A stretch of DNA of 64,000 nt from Martinezella lusitana (GTDB lineage Bacteria > Pseudomonadota > Alphaproteobacteria > Rhizobiales > Rhizobiaceae). The stretch covers positions 213,767 to 277,766 of the forward strand of contig NZ_FMAF01000007.1 in assembly GCF_900094565.1 (NCBI RefSeq), read 5' to 3'. The notes below the pieces were generated by a model that saw only the letters and a list, made by a program, of their open reading frames with translations, was not told the origin of the DNA and did no database searches. The translations under genes were made by a program, and so were the position numbers. This document shows, piece by piece, positions 26,818 to 35,737 of this stretch (positions are counted from its first letter, which is position 1; every line of letters begins with the position of its first letter).

Positions 26818-27115
26818 TGAAATATCAATTCTCTTGGGCCACCGCTCTTTTGAAAGTGGTGACAGCAGGTGTGAATTGGCGCAGTTCAAGGTCAGCATCA
26901 GTGGATATGTAACGCGGCTCGCCTCGAAATTGATCCGTGCCTTTCAATGTATATCGAAAGTAAGTACATGGTGACCATAAAAGCGCCTGTTCCGGGCATA
27001 AGCGTTCGCAACGCTATGTTTCCGATCAAGCGTTTGAATATCTGGATGTGGTCGTGCACCGCGAGATACTGGCAGCTATTGGGCATTTCGTGAGTGGCAC
27101 GGGTGATTTCGGCGC

Positions 27116-29152
27116 TCAAGCCGTTCTCAAGACCGTTCGAGCGGCGCGGACCACGGCGTCGGTCGTGATATCGAACTTCTTGTAGACGTCGTCGATCTTG
27201 CCCGATGCGCCGAACTCGTGCATGCCGACAAAACGGCCGTCGAGTCCCAGATAGCGATCCCAGGAATCCTGCACGGCTGCTTCAACGGCAACACGTGCCC
27301 GGGTTTCGCCGAGAACCTTGCGTTTGTAATCATCATCCTGCTCTTCGAATATCAGGCGGCAGGGCATGGAAACGACCGCAGTCGGAATCCCTTCGCCCTG
27401 TAAGACGGCTCGCGCTTGCGTCGCAAGATGCAGTTCGGACCCGGTTGCCATGATCGTGAGGCGTCGCTCTCCGCCTTCGGCGTCGAGCAGAATATAGCCG
27501 CCCCTAGCCGAGAGATTTTCGCCACCGGCATCACGCCGAAGAAAAGGCATCGGCTGCCGGGATAACGCGATCAGCGCCGCGCGTCTGGGTGCGTCGAGGA
27601 TCGCTTCCCAGCATTCGGCAGTCTCGATAGGATCGCCCGGTCGATAGACGGCAAGCCGGGGAATGGCGCGCAGCGCACTCAGATGTTCGATCGGCTGGTG
27701 TGTTGGACCATCTTCGCCAAGACCTATGGAATCGTGCGTCATCACGAAGATGGTGCGAATTTCCATCATAGCGGCAAGGCGAATGGACGGTCGGCAATAG
27801 TCGGAAAACGTCAGGAATGTTCCGCCGTACGGAATGAGGCCGCCATGTAACGCAATGCCATTCATTGCGGCTGCCATGCCATGTTCGCGGACGCCATAGT
27901 GAACATAGGAGCCGGCATAGTGACCGGGTGTGATTTCGACCTGATTTTTCGCTTTTGTATTGTTGGATGGTGTCAGATCCGCCGAACCACCGAGCATTTC
28001 GGGAATGGCATCGAACAGATGATTGAGCACGATGCCGCTTGCCTGCCGCGTCGCCAAATCCTTCTCGATGGCAAGCAGCTCGACCTTGGCCGATGCGATT
28101 GCCTGACGCCAGTGGGAAGGTAGTTCTCCTTTCATGCGCCGTTCGAAATTTTCCCGAAGCGATTCCGGCATCTCCTTCACACGATCGGCCCAGGCCATCC
28201 GTGCCTGTCGGCCCCTCGCGCCGATCTGGCGCCAGCTGTCGAGCAGCGGTTGCGGGATTTCAAATGGAGGGGCGGACCAAGCGAGGATCCGGCGGGCGCC
28301 GGCGATTTCCTCTTCTCCCGGCGCGTCGCTATGCGCCTTTTGCGTGCCGGCCTTTGTCGGAAAACCAAAGCCGATGATGGTTCGGCAAGAAATCATCGAT
28401 GGCCTGTCGGTAACTTTCCGTGCCTCGATGATGGCGCTGCGAATAGCGTCCGTGTCGTGTCCGTCGATTTCCTGCACGTGCCAGTTCGAGGCACGGAAAC
28501 GGTCGGCTTGATTGTCGGATTCGGCAAGGCTGGTGGCGCCGTCGATGGATATGGAATTGTTGTCGAAAAAGGCGATCAGTCTTCCGAGCTTCAGGTGGCC
28601 AGCGAGCGAAATCGCTTCGTGGCTGACGCCTTCCATCGTGCATCCGTCACCGAGGAAAACATAGGTGAAATGATCGACGAGATCGTCGCCAAAGGCGGAA
28701 TTCATGATCCGTTCGGCCAAAGCAAAGCCAACCGAATTCGCCAGCCCCTGTCCCAAAGGCCCCGTGGTCGTCTCGATCCCGGGCGCGTGGTGATATTCCG
28801 GATGTCCGGGCGTCCTGCTATCGATCTGACGGAACCGTTGGATCTCTTCGATCGTCATGTCCTTGTAACCCGTCAGGTACATAAGACTGTAGAGCAGCAT
28901 CGAGCCGTGGCCATTCGAGATCACGAAACGATCGCGGTCGAACCAATATGGATCGTCGGCATCGAACTTCATGAAGTCTGAAAACAGCACGGCTGCGATG
29001 TCCGCCATGCCCATCGGCATTCCCGGATGGCCGCTTTTTGCCTTTTCGACAGCATCCATGGACAGAAAGCGGATGCAATTGGCGAGCTCGCGCAGATGCT
29101 GATCTTTGGGAGCCGGTACGGCCTTGTCGGCCGCTTGAGATTGGTTTTGCAT
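27116..29152 (-). CDS. tkt: Transketolase
   Basis: A 678-residue thiamine-diphosphate enzyme that swaps two-carbon units in the pentose phosphate or Calvin cycles. The N-terminal domain has SGHPGMPMGMADIAAVLF and GDGCTMEGVSHEA (the Mg/ThDP-binding GDG motif). The pyrimidine domain has FVMTHDSIGLGEDGPTHQP. The length fits full transketolase. GGAGG lies 6 bp before the ATG. Rhizobia usually have a separate housekeeping copy; a second copy under general stress control is known in S. meliloti (tkt2), and the candidate promoter at 29263 fits that. Confidence 0.95.
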   Translation of the reverse strand: MQNQSQAADKAVPAPKDQHLRELANCIRFLSMDAVEKAKSGHPGMPMGMADIAAVLFSDFMKFDADDPYWFDRDRFVISNGHGSMLLYSLMYLTGYKDMTIEEIQRFRQIDSRTPGHPEYHHAPGIETTTGPLGQGLANSVGFALAERIMNSAFGDDLVDHFTYVFLGDGCTMEGVSHEAISLAGHLKLGRLIAFFDNNSISIDGATSLAESDNQADRFRASNWHVQEIDGHDTDAIRSAIIEARKVTDRPSMISCRTIIGFGFPTKAGTQKAHSDAPGEEEIAGARRILAWSAPPFEIPQPLLDSWRQIGARGRQARMAWADRVKEMPESLRENFERRMKGELPSHWRQAIASAKVELLAIEKDLATRQASGIVLNHLFDAIPEMLGGSADLTPSNNTKAKNQVEITPGHYAGSYVHYGVREHGMAAAMNGIALHGGLIPYGGTFLTFSDYCRPSIRLAAMMEIRTIFVMTHDSIGLGEDGPTHQPIEHLSALRAIPRLAVYRPGDPIETAECWEAILDAPRRAALIALSRQPMPFLRRDAGGENLSARGGYILLDAEGGERRLTIMATGSELHLATQARAVLQGEGIPTAVVSMPCRLIFEEQDDDYKRKVLGETRARVAVEAAVQDSWDRYLGLDGRFVGMHEFGASGKIDDVYKKFDITTDAVVRAARTVLRTA

Positions 29153-30002
29153 TTATTCCTCCAAGGACTTGTTGCCGTGTCATCTGACGCGCAGATGGTG
29201 ATCCTGCGTAAACCGGGAACTGTTTTGGCTGGCGCCACGCCTGATTTCAGCAAGGAACCCAGAACGCCACTGGGTGGCTTTGGGTTCCTGTTTCGTGCTT
29301 CACCGGCTTTGGCGGTGCGAGCGACTAGGCATCCCTTACCCGCTTGCCTATGCCCCCGCCGCAGTCCTTGCCAAAAGGACGGAAATATCGCGGTTTGTGG
29401 GGTCTCAAGCATCCTTGTGGGCACCCCATTCCGGCAGGTAAGTCGCCTTCAACCAATGGCGGAGATCTTCCCCATACGGCCGTCGCCGCTCCTGCTAAAC
29501 TTGATAGGCGCGCTGTCTGAGGTAATTCTCTTTCTGCGTCGCCATGTCGATCCTTGCCTCAGCAGAGAGAGAATAGTGCGTCACGCGTTCATTCAAGGAT
29601 GCCGCACCTGATCGTGATCGCCAAGTCGTCCAAATTTTTAAACCCGGCAGAGAACAGTCATGCTTTCGATATCAGTATCGCCGCGCCCCATAAGATCTCC
29701 GGCACCGTCTCGGTCGGCGTTAACCTGGGGTCGAATTTCTCGCTGACCGGATCGCCGGCGTCGCATCGCGCACTCATAAAATGGACCTATGCGACGAAAA
29801 AAGACAATTTCTACTAATCGTTATAGTATTTTTCGATCTACAATCCCTACTCCTGCCGCCTTAATAGTTTCATCTACGAGGCCGCCCGAGTGTACTTTAA
29901 TTGCGGGTGAAGAAGACCTGTCCTCGGCTTTATTACTGCGGCCATACTATCTGCGCATGAGGTCGCGGTTTTCAAGCATTGCCGGGAAACGGAGTGTACG
30001 CG
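29153..30002. other. 850-bp spacer upstream of transketolase and HWE kinase genes
   Basis: Holds a long inverted repeat (29254-29288) that contains the candidate stress promoter for tkt. A plus-strand frame at 29598-29817 (72 codons from the ATG) has no recognised domain and no spaced ribosome-binding site; I do not call it. The stretch 29800-29900 is notably AT-rich. Confidence 0.45.
29263..29288 (-). promoter_or_regulatory. Candidate EcfG-type promoter for transketolase inside a palindrome
   Basis: Minus strand: GGAAC, 17 bp, CGTT (one base longer spacing than most sites here, still within the RpoE2 range), 110 bp before the tkt start. The site is embedded in an inverted repeat with arms GGAACCCA/TGGGTTCC (29254-29288), which may instead be a hairpin. 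Confidence 0.5.
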
Positions 30003-31460
30003 ATGAACCATCTGTCGATTGCTGAGAATGATGTGATCACCGAGTCCTCCGAAATTTTTGCTAAAGGTGGATCGCAACCAAATTCGCTTTATCATCCGCT
30101 GGCGCTTCAGGATGTTCTCGAGGCATTGCCGGAAGCCGTCTATACGACGGATGCCGTCGGTAGGATCACGTTCTACAACAAAGCAGCAGCTGTGATGTGG
30201 GGTGTCAGCCCCGAGCTTGGAGCGAGCGAATTTTTCGGCTCATGGAAGCTCTATCGGCCCGATGGGACACCTCTCCCGCACGACGAATGTCCCATGGCGA
30301 TCGCGTTGAAAGAGCGCCGCGCCGTCAGAGGGCTGGAAGCGGTTGCCGAGCGGCCGGATGGTACACGTGTGGCTTTCCTTGCACTTCCAACTCCGATATT
30401 CGACGCCGCCGGAAATCTTAGCGGCGCAGTCAATATGCTCGTCGATCTGACCGAACTGACCGTTGCGGAAGAGGCGGCCCAAAGGTTTGCTGCAATCGTT
30501 GAATCGTCCGACGACGCGATCCTCGCCAAGGATTTGAACGGCACAATCGTCAACTGGAACCGTGGCGCCGAGCGTCTGTTCGGTTACACGGCGGAGGAAG
30601 CAATCGGCCAGCCTGTTCTCATGCTTATTCCTCTGGATCGACAGAACGAGGAGCCAGAGATCCTGGCGCGCATCCGCCGTGGCGAACGCATCGACCACTA
30701 TGAAACGATCCGGCGCCGGAAGGACGGCAGGCTCGTCGAAATATCATTGTCGGTCTCGCCGATCAAAAATCGCGAAGGCCGCGTAGTCGGTGCGTCCAAG
30801 ATCGCTCGCGATATAACCGAGCGCCGGCGCGCGGAAGAGCAGCAACATCTGTTGATCAGGGAGATGGACCACCGCGTCAAAAATCTGTTCAGTCTTGCAA
30901 GCAGCGTTGTGTCCTTAAGCGCGCGAGCCGCGACGACACCGGGCGAGCTCGCATCCGCTGTTTCGGCCCGATTGAACGCATTGGCGCTTGCGCATGCCTT
31001 GACGGTTCCCCGCACGTCTGACGCAGCCAGTCGCAACGAGCAGACAACCATGCTGCACGCCTTGATCCAGACGATTGTGGCGCCCTACGATGTCAGCACC
31101 GACAACCGGCGATCGCGGGCCATCATTACTGGCCCCGATGTCACGATTAGCGGCAGCGCGGTCACGAGCTTTGCATTGCTGCTGCATGAATTTGCAACCA
31201 ACGCCGCGAAATATGGAGCTCTTTCCACCTCGGACGGACGCGTCGATATAACATGCGTCGAGGATGGGGAGCACTTTATGCTGACGTGGACTGAGATCGG
31301 CGGGCCGCGGGTCGAGCGGCAATCCGATGGTGATGGATTTGGCAGCATCCTCGCCAAGGCGACGGTCCGCAGCCAGCTCGGCGGCGAGATTTCTCGGGAA
31401 TGGAGACCCGAGGGTTTGTCGATCCGCCTCACGGTTAGGGCAGACCGTCTCGTTGCGTAA
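30003..31460 (+). CDS. PAS-PAS HWE-family sensor histidine kinase
   Basis: A 485-residue soluble kinase. PAS domain 1 covers about residues 30-150 (DVLEALPEAVYTTDAVGRI). PAS domain 2 covers about 160-285 (RFAAIVESSDDAILAKDLNG, ending GASKIARDITERRRAEEQQ). Then comes an HWE/HisKA_2 dimerisation box with the phospho-accepting His in REMDHRVKN, and an HATPase domain with HEFATNAAKYGALS. No membrane segment is present, so it senses a cytoplasmic cue. In alphaproteobacteria HWE kinases often feed PhyR-type general stress signalling, fitting this neighbourhood. The ATG at 30003 has GGAG at 8 bp; the TTG at 29979 does not. Confidence 0.9.
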   Translation: MNHLSIAENDVITESSEIFAKGGSQPNSLYHPLALQDVLEALPEAVYTTDAVGRITFYNKAAAVMWGVSPELGASEFFGSWKLYRPDGTPLPHDECPMAIALKERRAVRGLEAVAERPDGTRVAFLALPTPIFDAAGNLSGAVNMLVDLTELTVAEEAAQRFAAIVESSDDAILAKDLNGTIVNWNRGAERLFGYTAEEAIGQPVLMLIPLDRQNEEPEILARIRRGERIDHYETIRRRKDGRLVEISLSVSPIKNREGRVVGASKIARDITERRRAEEQQHLLIREMDHRVKNLFSLASSVVSLSARAATTPGELASAVSARLNALALAHALTVPRTSDAASRNEQTTMLHALIQTIVAPYDVSTDNRRSRAIITGPDVTISGSAVTSFALLLHEFATNAAKYGALSTSDGRVDITCVEDGEHFMLTWTEIGGPRVERQSDGDGFGSILAKATVRSQLGGEISREWRPEGLSIRLTVRADRLVA

Positions 31461-31649
31461 TCGCAGTCCCTGTTTCGGTCGCGGATCCAATCGACCGTTC
31501 CGCAATATTGCCGCGCCATGCCGACCGAATACTTGCCTTCTTGATCCACTCCTTAAATAACGCAATCGAAATGGTACGCGTGAGGCGGTGTTGCTGCCCG
31601 AGGCGGGCTCCCACCAGATGAGCGCTCGCAGGTGAGCCAATGGTGGATT

Positions 31650-32186
31650 TCAACTTTGGCGCAACACAAGGTCAAGGTTTTGACCCCGACCTGGCATTGT
31701 TCTGCGAAGTGCCAGAACTATGTCATGATTTCTTCGCGTGATCGTCAGTCGTGCGGGTGGATTGGGACGAATACTCTTTGCCGTCTCGATAAAAGAGAGC
31801 GAAAGCGTCTCGCCCCGCCGAGAGCCGGCAAGAACGGCAACGGTGCCCATACTCTCGTGAAACGAGCCAAAATAGCGCCTCGTCCCTGCGTCATATCGGA
31901 TACTGATGCACATCGATATGCCAAATATGATCGCTGTCGTGCAGCGCCCGTCAAAGACGGCCTGCCGCCCCACGCTATTGCCTTTGAATTCGCACGTCAG
32001 CGCGTGGTCTGAGCCATTGGCACGCTCCAACCTGCCAGTTCCGGTAAACTGTCCGTCAAAAGTGCGAAGAAAGTCCGCATCCTGGCTGAGGGCACCGGGT
32101 GCCGACCGTGCCCATGTTGTCGTTGTGATTGCGACCAGAAGTAAGACCGTCGTAAATGCCTTGAGCATTGTGGAACGATGAGGCAC
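31650..32186 (-). CDS. Secreted hypothetical protein
   Basis: A 178-residue protein with a hydrophobic signal peptide (AFTTVLLLVAITTTTWA). The mature part reads as a beta-rich domain (FDGQFTGTGRLERANG, then LTCEFKGNSVGRQAVFDGRC), with Cys pairs that could form a disulfide. No family is recognised with confidence, though the pattern recalls small rhizobial lipocalin-like secreted proteins. The start is GTG at 32186, which has GGAGG 8 bp upstream; ATG at 32168 is the alternative. Confidence 0.65.
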   Translation of the reverse strand: MPHRSTMLKAFTTVLLLVAITTTTWARSAPGALSQDADFLRTFDGQFTGTGRLERANGSDHALTCEFKGNSVGRQAVFDGRCTTAIIFGISMCISIRYDAGTRRYFGSFHESMGTVAVLAGSRRGETLSLSFIETAKSIRPNPPARLTITRRNHDIVLALRRTMPGRGQNLDLVLRQS

Positions 32187-32207
32187 CGGTCATTCCTCCA
32201 CGCATCG

Positions 32208-32393
32208 TCATTTGGATACGTGTTCCGGTTTACCCTTTATCTTGGTCGATGCGAACTCCTCCAGTTGCCGCTCGCTCATGGATCTCTCCATTTCTTTCGA
32301 GACTCCCTTCAATTCGCTTTTCGGAGTCTCGCCACGCTTTGCGGACAGCGCTGCGCCGGCAGCCCTTTGTTGAGCTTTGGATTTCGCGGGCAT
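32208..32393 (-). CDS. DUF3008-family small protein
   Basis: A 61-residue Lys/Glu/Ser-rich soluble protein (PAKSKAQQRAAGAALSAKRG) matching DUF3008, a short alphaproteobacterial family of unknown function. It has a strong AAAGGAGATCG ribosome-binding site. The stress-type promoter 46 bp upstream predicts induction by the general stress response. The charged, low-complexity composition suggests nucleic-acid binding or a protectant role (inference). Confidence 0.88.
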   Translation of the reverse strand: MPAKSKAQQRAAGAALSAKRGETPKSELKGVSKEMERSMSERQLEEFASTKIKGKPEHVSK

Positions 32394-32439
32394 TTCGATC
32401 TCCTTTGAAGATTGCCGCTTTCATGGACGGTAGTTCTAT

Positions 32440-32464
32440 AACTTCGGAAGGCATTGAACGTTCC
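32440..32464 (-). promoter_or_regulatory. EcfG/RpoE2-type general stress promoter
   Basis: Minus strand: GGAAC, 17 bp, GTT, 46 bp before the DUF3008 gene. Confidence 0.7.
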
Positions 32465-32526
32465 AAAATGCCAACCGAAAATCCCTTCGAGACGCATGCT
32501 GCAACCGCAACAACAGAGCCTCGCAT

Positions 32527-33825
32527 CTACCAGGTTGCGAACAGGCCGATAGCGGCGGCAACCATGATAAACGTTGCCAGCCATCCGACGATCTTCAATC
32601 CGATATGCAACCGAAATTCGCCCATTGCCGGACGATGGCTCGAGAGATGCATCATCAACGCCATGACGGGAACTGCGACGACGCCGTTGATCACCGCACT
32701 CCAGAAGAGCGCCTTGATTGGATCTATCGGACTGAAATTCAGGCCAATTCCGAGGAACGTTGCGATAGCGATAGCTCCGTAGAAAGCCTTTGCCCTTCCG
32801 GCCGTGCGTGAGAGCCCCACGGGCCATCCAAAGGTCTCTCCAAGCGCATAGGCGGATGAGCCGGCGAGCACGGGCAGGGCGAGCAGCCCGGTTCCGATGA
32901 TGCCGAGAGCAAAGATGAAAAACGCAAAGGGCCCCGCTATCGGCCGGAGCGCCTCGGCTGCCTGCGAAGATGTCTGGATATCGGTGACGCCGTGCGCGTT
33001 CAACGTTGCTGCGGTCGTCAAAATTATAAACAGTGCCACCACGTTCGAGATGAGCATACCGATATAAGTATCCCACTGGATACGCTGAAACTCCGGCTTC
33101 GCTTGCTCGGGCGCGCGTTTAAGCGGTTTTGCCTGCGGGCGTTCTTTGACCTCCTCAACTTCTTCTTCAGCCTGCCAGAAGAACAGGTAGGGGCTGATTG
33201 TCGTCCCGAGCACGGCAACAACCGCCGTGATGTAGGGCCCATCGAAGGTGATGTGCGGCACGACCAGATTATAGCCGACGGTGCCCCATGGAATATGCAC
33301 CACGAAGGCGACGCCGACATAAGCAAAGAGCGAGAGGGTGAGCCACTTTAAAACTGAAACATACCGCGAATATTGCGAAAACACTTCCAGCAGCACCGAC
33401 GCAAGGCCGAACAAGGCAACGTAGATCAACGCCGGGCCGCCGATCAGCAGCTTGAGTGCCGCCCCCATCGCGCCGAGGTCAGCCCCAATGTTGATGACAT
33501 TGGCGACCACCAGCAATGATACGACGCTGTATACCACGCCAACGGGATAGTGCCTCTTCAGATTGCCGGCGATGCCTTGACCTGTTACGCGCCCGATCCG
33601 GGCACTGATTTCCTGAATGGCGCACATCAAGGGCCAGCTGAAAAGCATGACCCAGCCCATGCTGTATCCGAATTGAGCACCGACTTGCGAGTAGGTCGCA
33701 ATGCCGCTCGGATCATCGTCGGACGCCCCGGTGATCAGCCCGGGACCAAGGATCTTTAACAGATTCGGACGCTCTGACTGTTTGCTCGCCGCCTCAGGCG
33801 ATGGCTCGGTAGAATTGGCGTCCAT
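32527..33825 (-). CDS. NRAMP-related metal transporter with non-canonical metal site
   Basis: A 432-residue inner-membrane protein with about 11 hydrophobic segments, of the NRAMP superfamily. TM1 reads GASDDDPSGIATYSQVGAQFG, so the canonical DPGN is DPSG. The TM6 region reads LGTTISPYLFFWQ where classical Mn/Fe NRAMPs have A-x-x-MPHNLYLHS, so the metal-ligating Met is missing. A charged cytoplasmic loop (EEEVEEVKERPQAKPLKRAPE) follows. These changes are seen in NRAMP-related branches that may move other ions such as Mg2+; the substrate cannot be decided. No metal-regulator box was recognised upstream. Confidence 0.85.
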   Translation of the reverse strand: MDANSTEPSPEAASKQSERPNLLKILGPGLITGASDDDPSGIATYSQVGAQFGYSMGWVMLFSWPLMCAIQEISARIGRVTGQGIAGNLKRHYPVGVVYSVVSLLVVANVINIGADLGAMGAALKLLIGGPALIYVALFGLASVLLEVFSQYSRYVSVLKWLTLSLFAYVGVAFVVHIPWGTVGYNLVVPHITFDGPYITAVVAVLGTTISPYLFFWQAEEEVEEVKERPQAKPLKRAPEQAKPEFQRIQWDTYIGMLISNVVALFIILTTAATLNAHGVTDIQTSSQAAEALRPIAGPFAFFIFALGIIGTGLLALPVLAGSSAYALGETFGWPVGLSRTAGRAKAFYGAIAIATFLGIGLNFSPIDPIKALFWSAVINGVVAVPVMALMMHLSSHRPAMGEFRLHIGLKIVGWLATFIMVAAAIGLFATW

Positions 33826-34105
33826 CGAAAATGTCTCACCTCTTGATCGTGCGGCGTCGAACAGCGCTCATACGCTAACGATCAAGGCGACCATTGGTTT
33901 CAGTCCATGCCAGCTATTTATTGTTTGGGTTGAGGAGTGTCATGCTGACTTGGTGACTATGGCAGTCATCCGCGTGACAGACCTCGTGCCCAGCAAAAGA
34001 TCGTTCAAATCCAAACTCCCGCTAACGCGGTTTCTGAAAGATATGCTAGGTGATTTGAGCATCAGTTGTGGGTCGTTACCCAGAGTGCCAGGGAAAAGAA
34101 ACGCG

Positions 34106-34327
34106 ATGATCCGCAAATATCTCACCAGCCATGAGCATCCGTTGCAGTCGGCCGATTTGGATATCTGTCAGCGGGCTTTCGATGCTCTTCTGATCGAGTT
34201 GGACATCGCCAAAGACACAGAAGAAGCGGAGCGCGTGGCTGCCGTTATCATCGAGTTGTATCAACAAGGGGTTCATGATGAACACCAGCTACTCGTTCTC
34301 GCTGGTGGAGCCCGCGGCAAGATCTGA
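34106..34327 (+). CDS. Small conserved-type hypothetical protein
   Basis: A 73-residue, mostly helical acidic protein: IRKYLTSHEHPLQSADLDI, then CQRAFDALLIELDI and AAVIIELYQQGVHDEHQLL. The pattern (helix, D-x-x-x-A, 'VIELYQQGV-DE' ending) recurs in small rhizobial proteins of unknown function. A purine-rich GGGAAAAG precedes the ATG. Its last 39 bp overlap the convergent gene at 34289-34516. Confidence 0.65.
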   Translation: MIRKYLTSHEHPLQSADLDICQRAFDALLIELDIAKDTEEAERVAAVIIELYQQGVHDEHQLLVLAGGARGKI

Positions 34328-34516
34328 ACGGGTGTGGGTATAGACAAGTGAATGCGGTGGATTTGCGTCGGTAGTGAGCGGGAAAACTGCCGCGTCAGTC
34401 GGCGGGTTCAGCTCACGATTGGTCGCCTGGCGAATGCGCGCGAGGAGTTCGATCATGTCCTTAGGCTGCGGTTTCTTTGACGGATCGAAATGCTGGTAAA
34501 GCTGGATCGTGTTCAT
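34289..34516 (-). CDS. Small hypothetical protein coupled to topoisomerase IB
   Basis: A 75-residue protein starting NTIQLYQHFDPSKKPQPKDM after the initiator Met, with no recognised domain. Its ATG overlaps the stop of the topoisomerase gene by 4 bp (ATGA), strong evidence for translational coupling and for reality of the gene. Its 3' end overlaps the convergent gene at 34106-34327 by 39 bp. Confidence 0.65.
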   Translation of the reverse strand: MNTIQLYQHFDPSKKPQPKDMIELLARIRQATNRELNPPTDAAVFPLTTDANPPHSLVYTHTRSDLAAGSTSENE

Positions 34517-35727
34517 GCTGACTGCTCCAACCACCGAAGCACTGCGATTTCATCTTCGTCCAACCATCTCAGCATGTTGCTGGATCTCGTCTTCACCTTC
34601 ACTTGCGTAATTTCGGCTAGGGCGCCGTTCTCGAAGTCTTCAAATACACGCGGGTGGATGTAGGATGCTCGGCACACAGCGCGCGTGTTCACCAGTTTCG
34701 CCGCCACGGCATCGATGACTTCGTTCACTTGTCTTGCTCGCGCTGCGGCGGTGTCGGCAGGTTGGATAGCCGCCAGCGTGGAGGCCGCCATACGGGTGGC
34801 GCCCCAGGTGCGGAATTGCCGCGAGCTGAAGTCGCCGGCCGCCGCGTCACGAATATAAGCATTAACGTCCTGCGAGCGTATCGAATGACGAACGCCATCA
34901 TCGTCCACATATTGGAACAGCTGCTGGCCAGGCAACTCCTGCAGCATTCGTATGGCGCGGATGATGCGGCGATCGCTGTAGCTCAGTCGCCATTCCTTGC
35001 CGGATTTCCCCTTGAATCGAAACTGGACGCGTGATCCCACCACTTTGACGTGGCGGCTGCGCAAGGTCGTCAAGCCATAGGAGTGGTTTTCCATCGCATA
35101 AGCCTCGTTGCCGATGCGGATGAAAAGCTTGTCCATCAGCCAGACGACGGTAGCGAGCGCCTTTGCTAGTCCGGGCTTCCTTCGGCGAAGGTCGATATCG
35201 ATCCGCTTGCGGATTTTAGGCAATGCTCGGGCGAACTCCGCCAGTTGCGCGAATTTCTCCCGGCCGCGCTCTGCGATCCAATCCGGATGATAGCGATATT
35301 GTTTCCGTCCCCTGACATCGCGGCCGACGGCCTGCAGGTGCGATCGCGGATCCGGTGAAATGATCACGTCGATGTATGCGGGAGGAATGGCCAGGGCGGA
35401 AAAGCGGTCGAGCTCAACCTTGTCGACGATGCGGTTTCCGCTCTGATCGTAATAGAGAAAGTCTTTTCGGCCCTTCTTGCGGGTAACGCCGCCGTCCAGT
35501 GTGGCGAGATAGAAACATCCGGAACCATGGTCACCTTGCGGCGCTGCCGGGTCAACAGCTGCGCGTCCGCGTCCCTCTACGACCTCGGCCGCGGCTGGTC
35601 TGGCGGCGCTGTCGCTGCCGCCGCCATTTAGTCCCCATCCCAAACGCGCTTTGCCCTCAGTCGTGGTCCTCTTGCTCGGGCGCATTTGAGATCTTGGGTC
35701 CGCGCGGGTGTTTGATGTTCTCTGCAT
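34513..35727 (-). CDS. DNA topoisomerase IB (poxvirus type)
   Basis: A 404-residue bacterial type IB topoisomerase, relaxing supercoils through a 3'-phosphotyrosyl link. The N-terminal domain has AIPPAYIDVIISPDPRSHLQ and GRKQYRYHPDW. The catalytic domain has RIGNEAYAMENHSYGLTTL and the nucleophile Tyr in VCRASYIHP. The first 75 residues (charged, Gly-rich) lie outside the conserved fold. The ATG at 35727 lies 10 bp after the catalase stop, so it forms an operon with katE. The frame is open further upstream, but that part overlaps katE. The ribosome-binding site is weak. Confidence 0.9.
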   Translation of the reverse strand: MQRTSNTRADPRSQMRPSKRTTTEGKARLGWGLNGGGSDSAARPAAAEVVEGRGRAAVDPAAPQGDHGSGCFYLATLDGGVTRKKGRKDFLYYDQSGNRIVDKVELDRFSALAIPPAYIDVIISPDPRSHLQAVGRDVRGRKQYRYHPDWIAERGREKFAQLAEFARALPKIRKRIDIDLRRRKPGLAKALATVVWLMDKLFIRIGNEAYAMENHSYGLTTLRSRHVKVVGSRVQFRFKGKSGKEWRLSYSDRRIIRAIRMLQELPGQQLFQYVDDDGVRHSIRSQDVNAYIRDAAAGDFSSRQFRTWGATRMAASTLAAIQPADTAAARARQVNEVIDAVAAKLVNTRAVCRASYIHPRVFEDFENGALAEITQVKVKTRSSNMLRWLDEDEIAVLRWLEQSA

Positions 35728-35737
35728 CGCGCGCAGC

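Noticed and set aside
26898..27119. Minus-strand frame overlapping the transketolase stop (TTGA)
   Set aside because: TTG start, no domain, unusual composition; coupling is possible but not enough to call a gene.
29598..29817. Plus-strand 72-codon frame before the HWE kinase
   Set aside because: AAGG directly abuts the ATG, leaving no room for a Shine-Dalgarno spacing, and no family is recognised.
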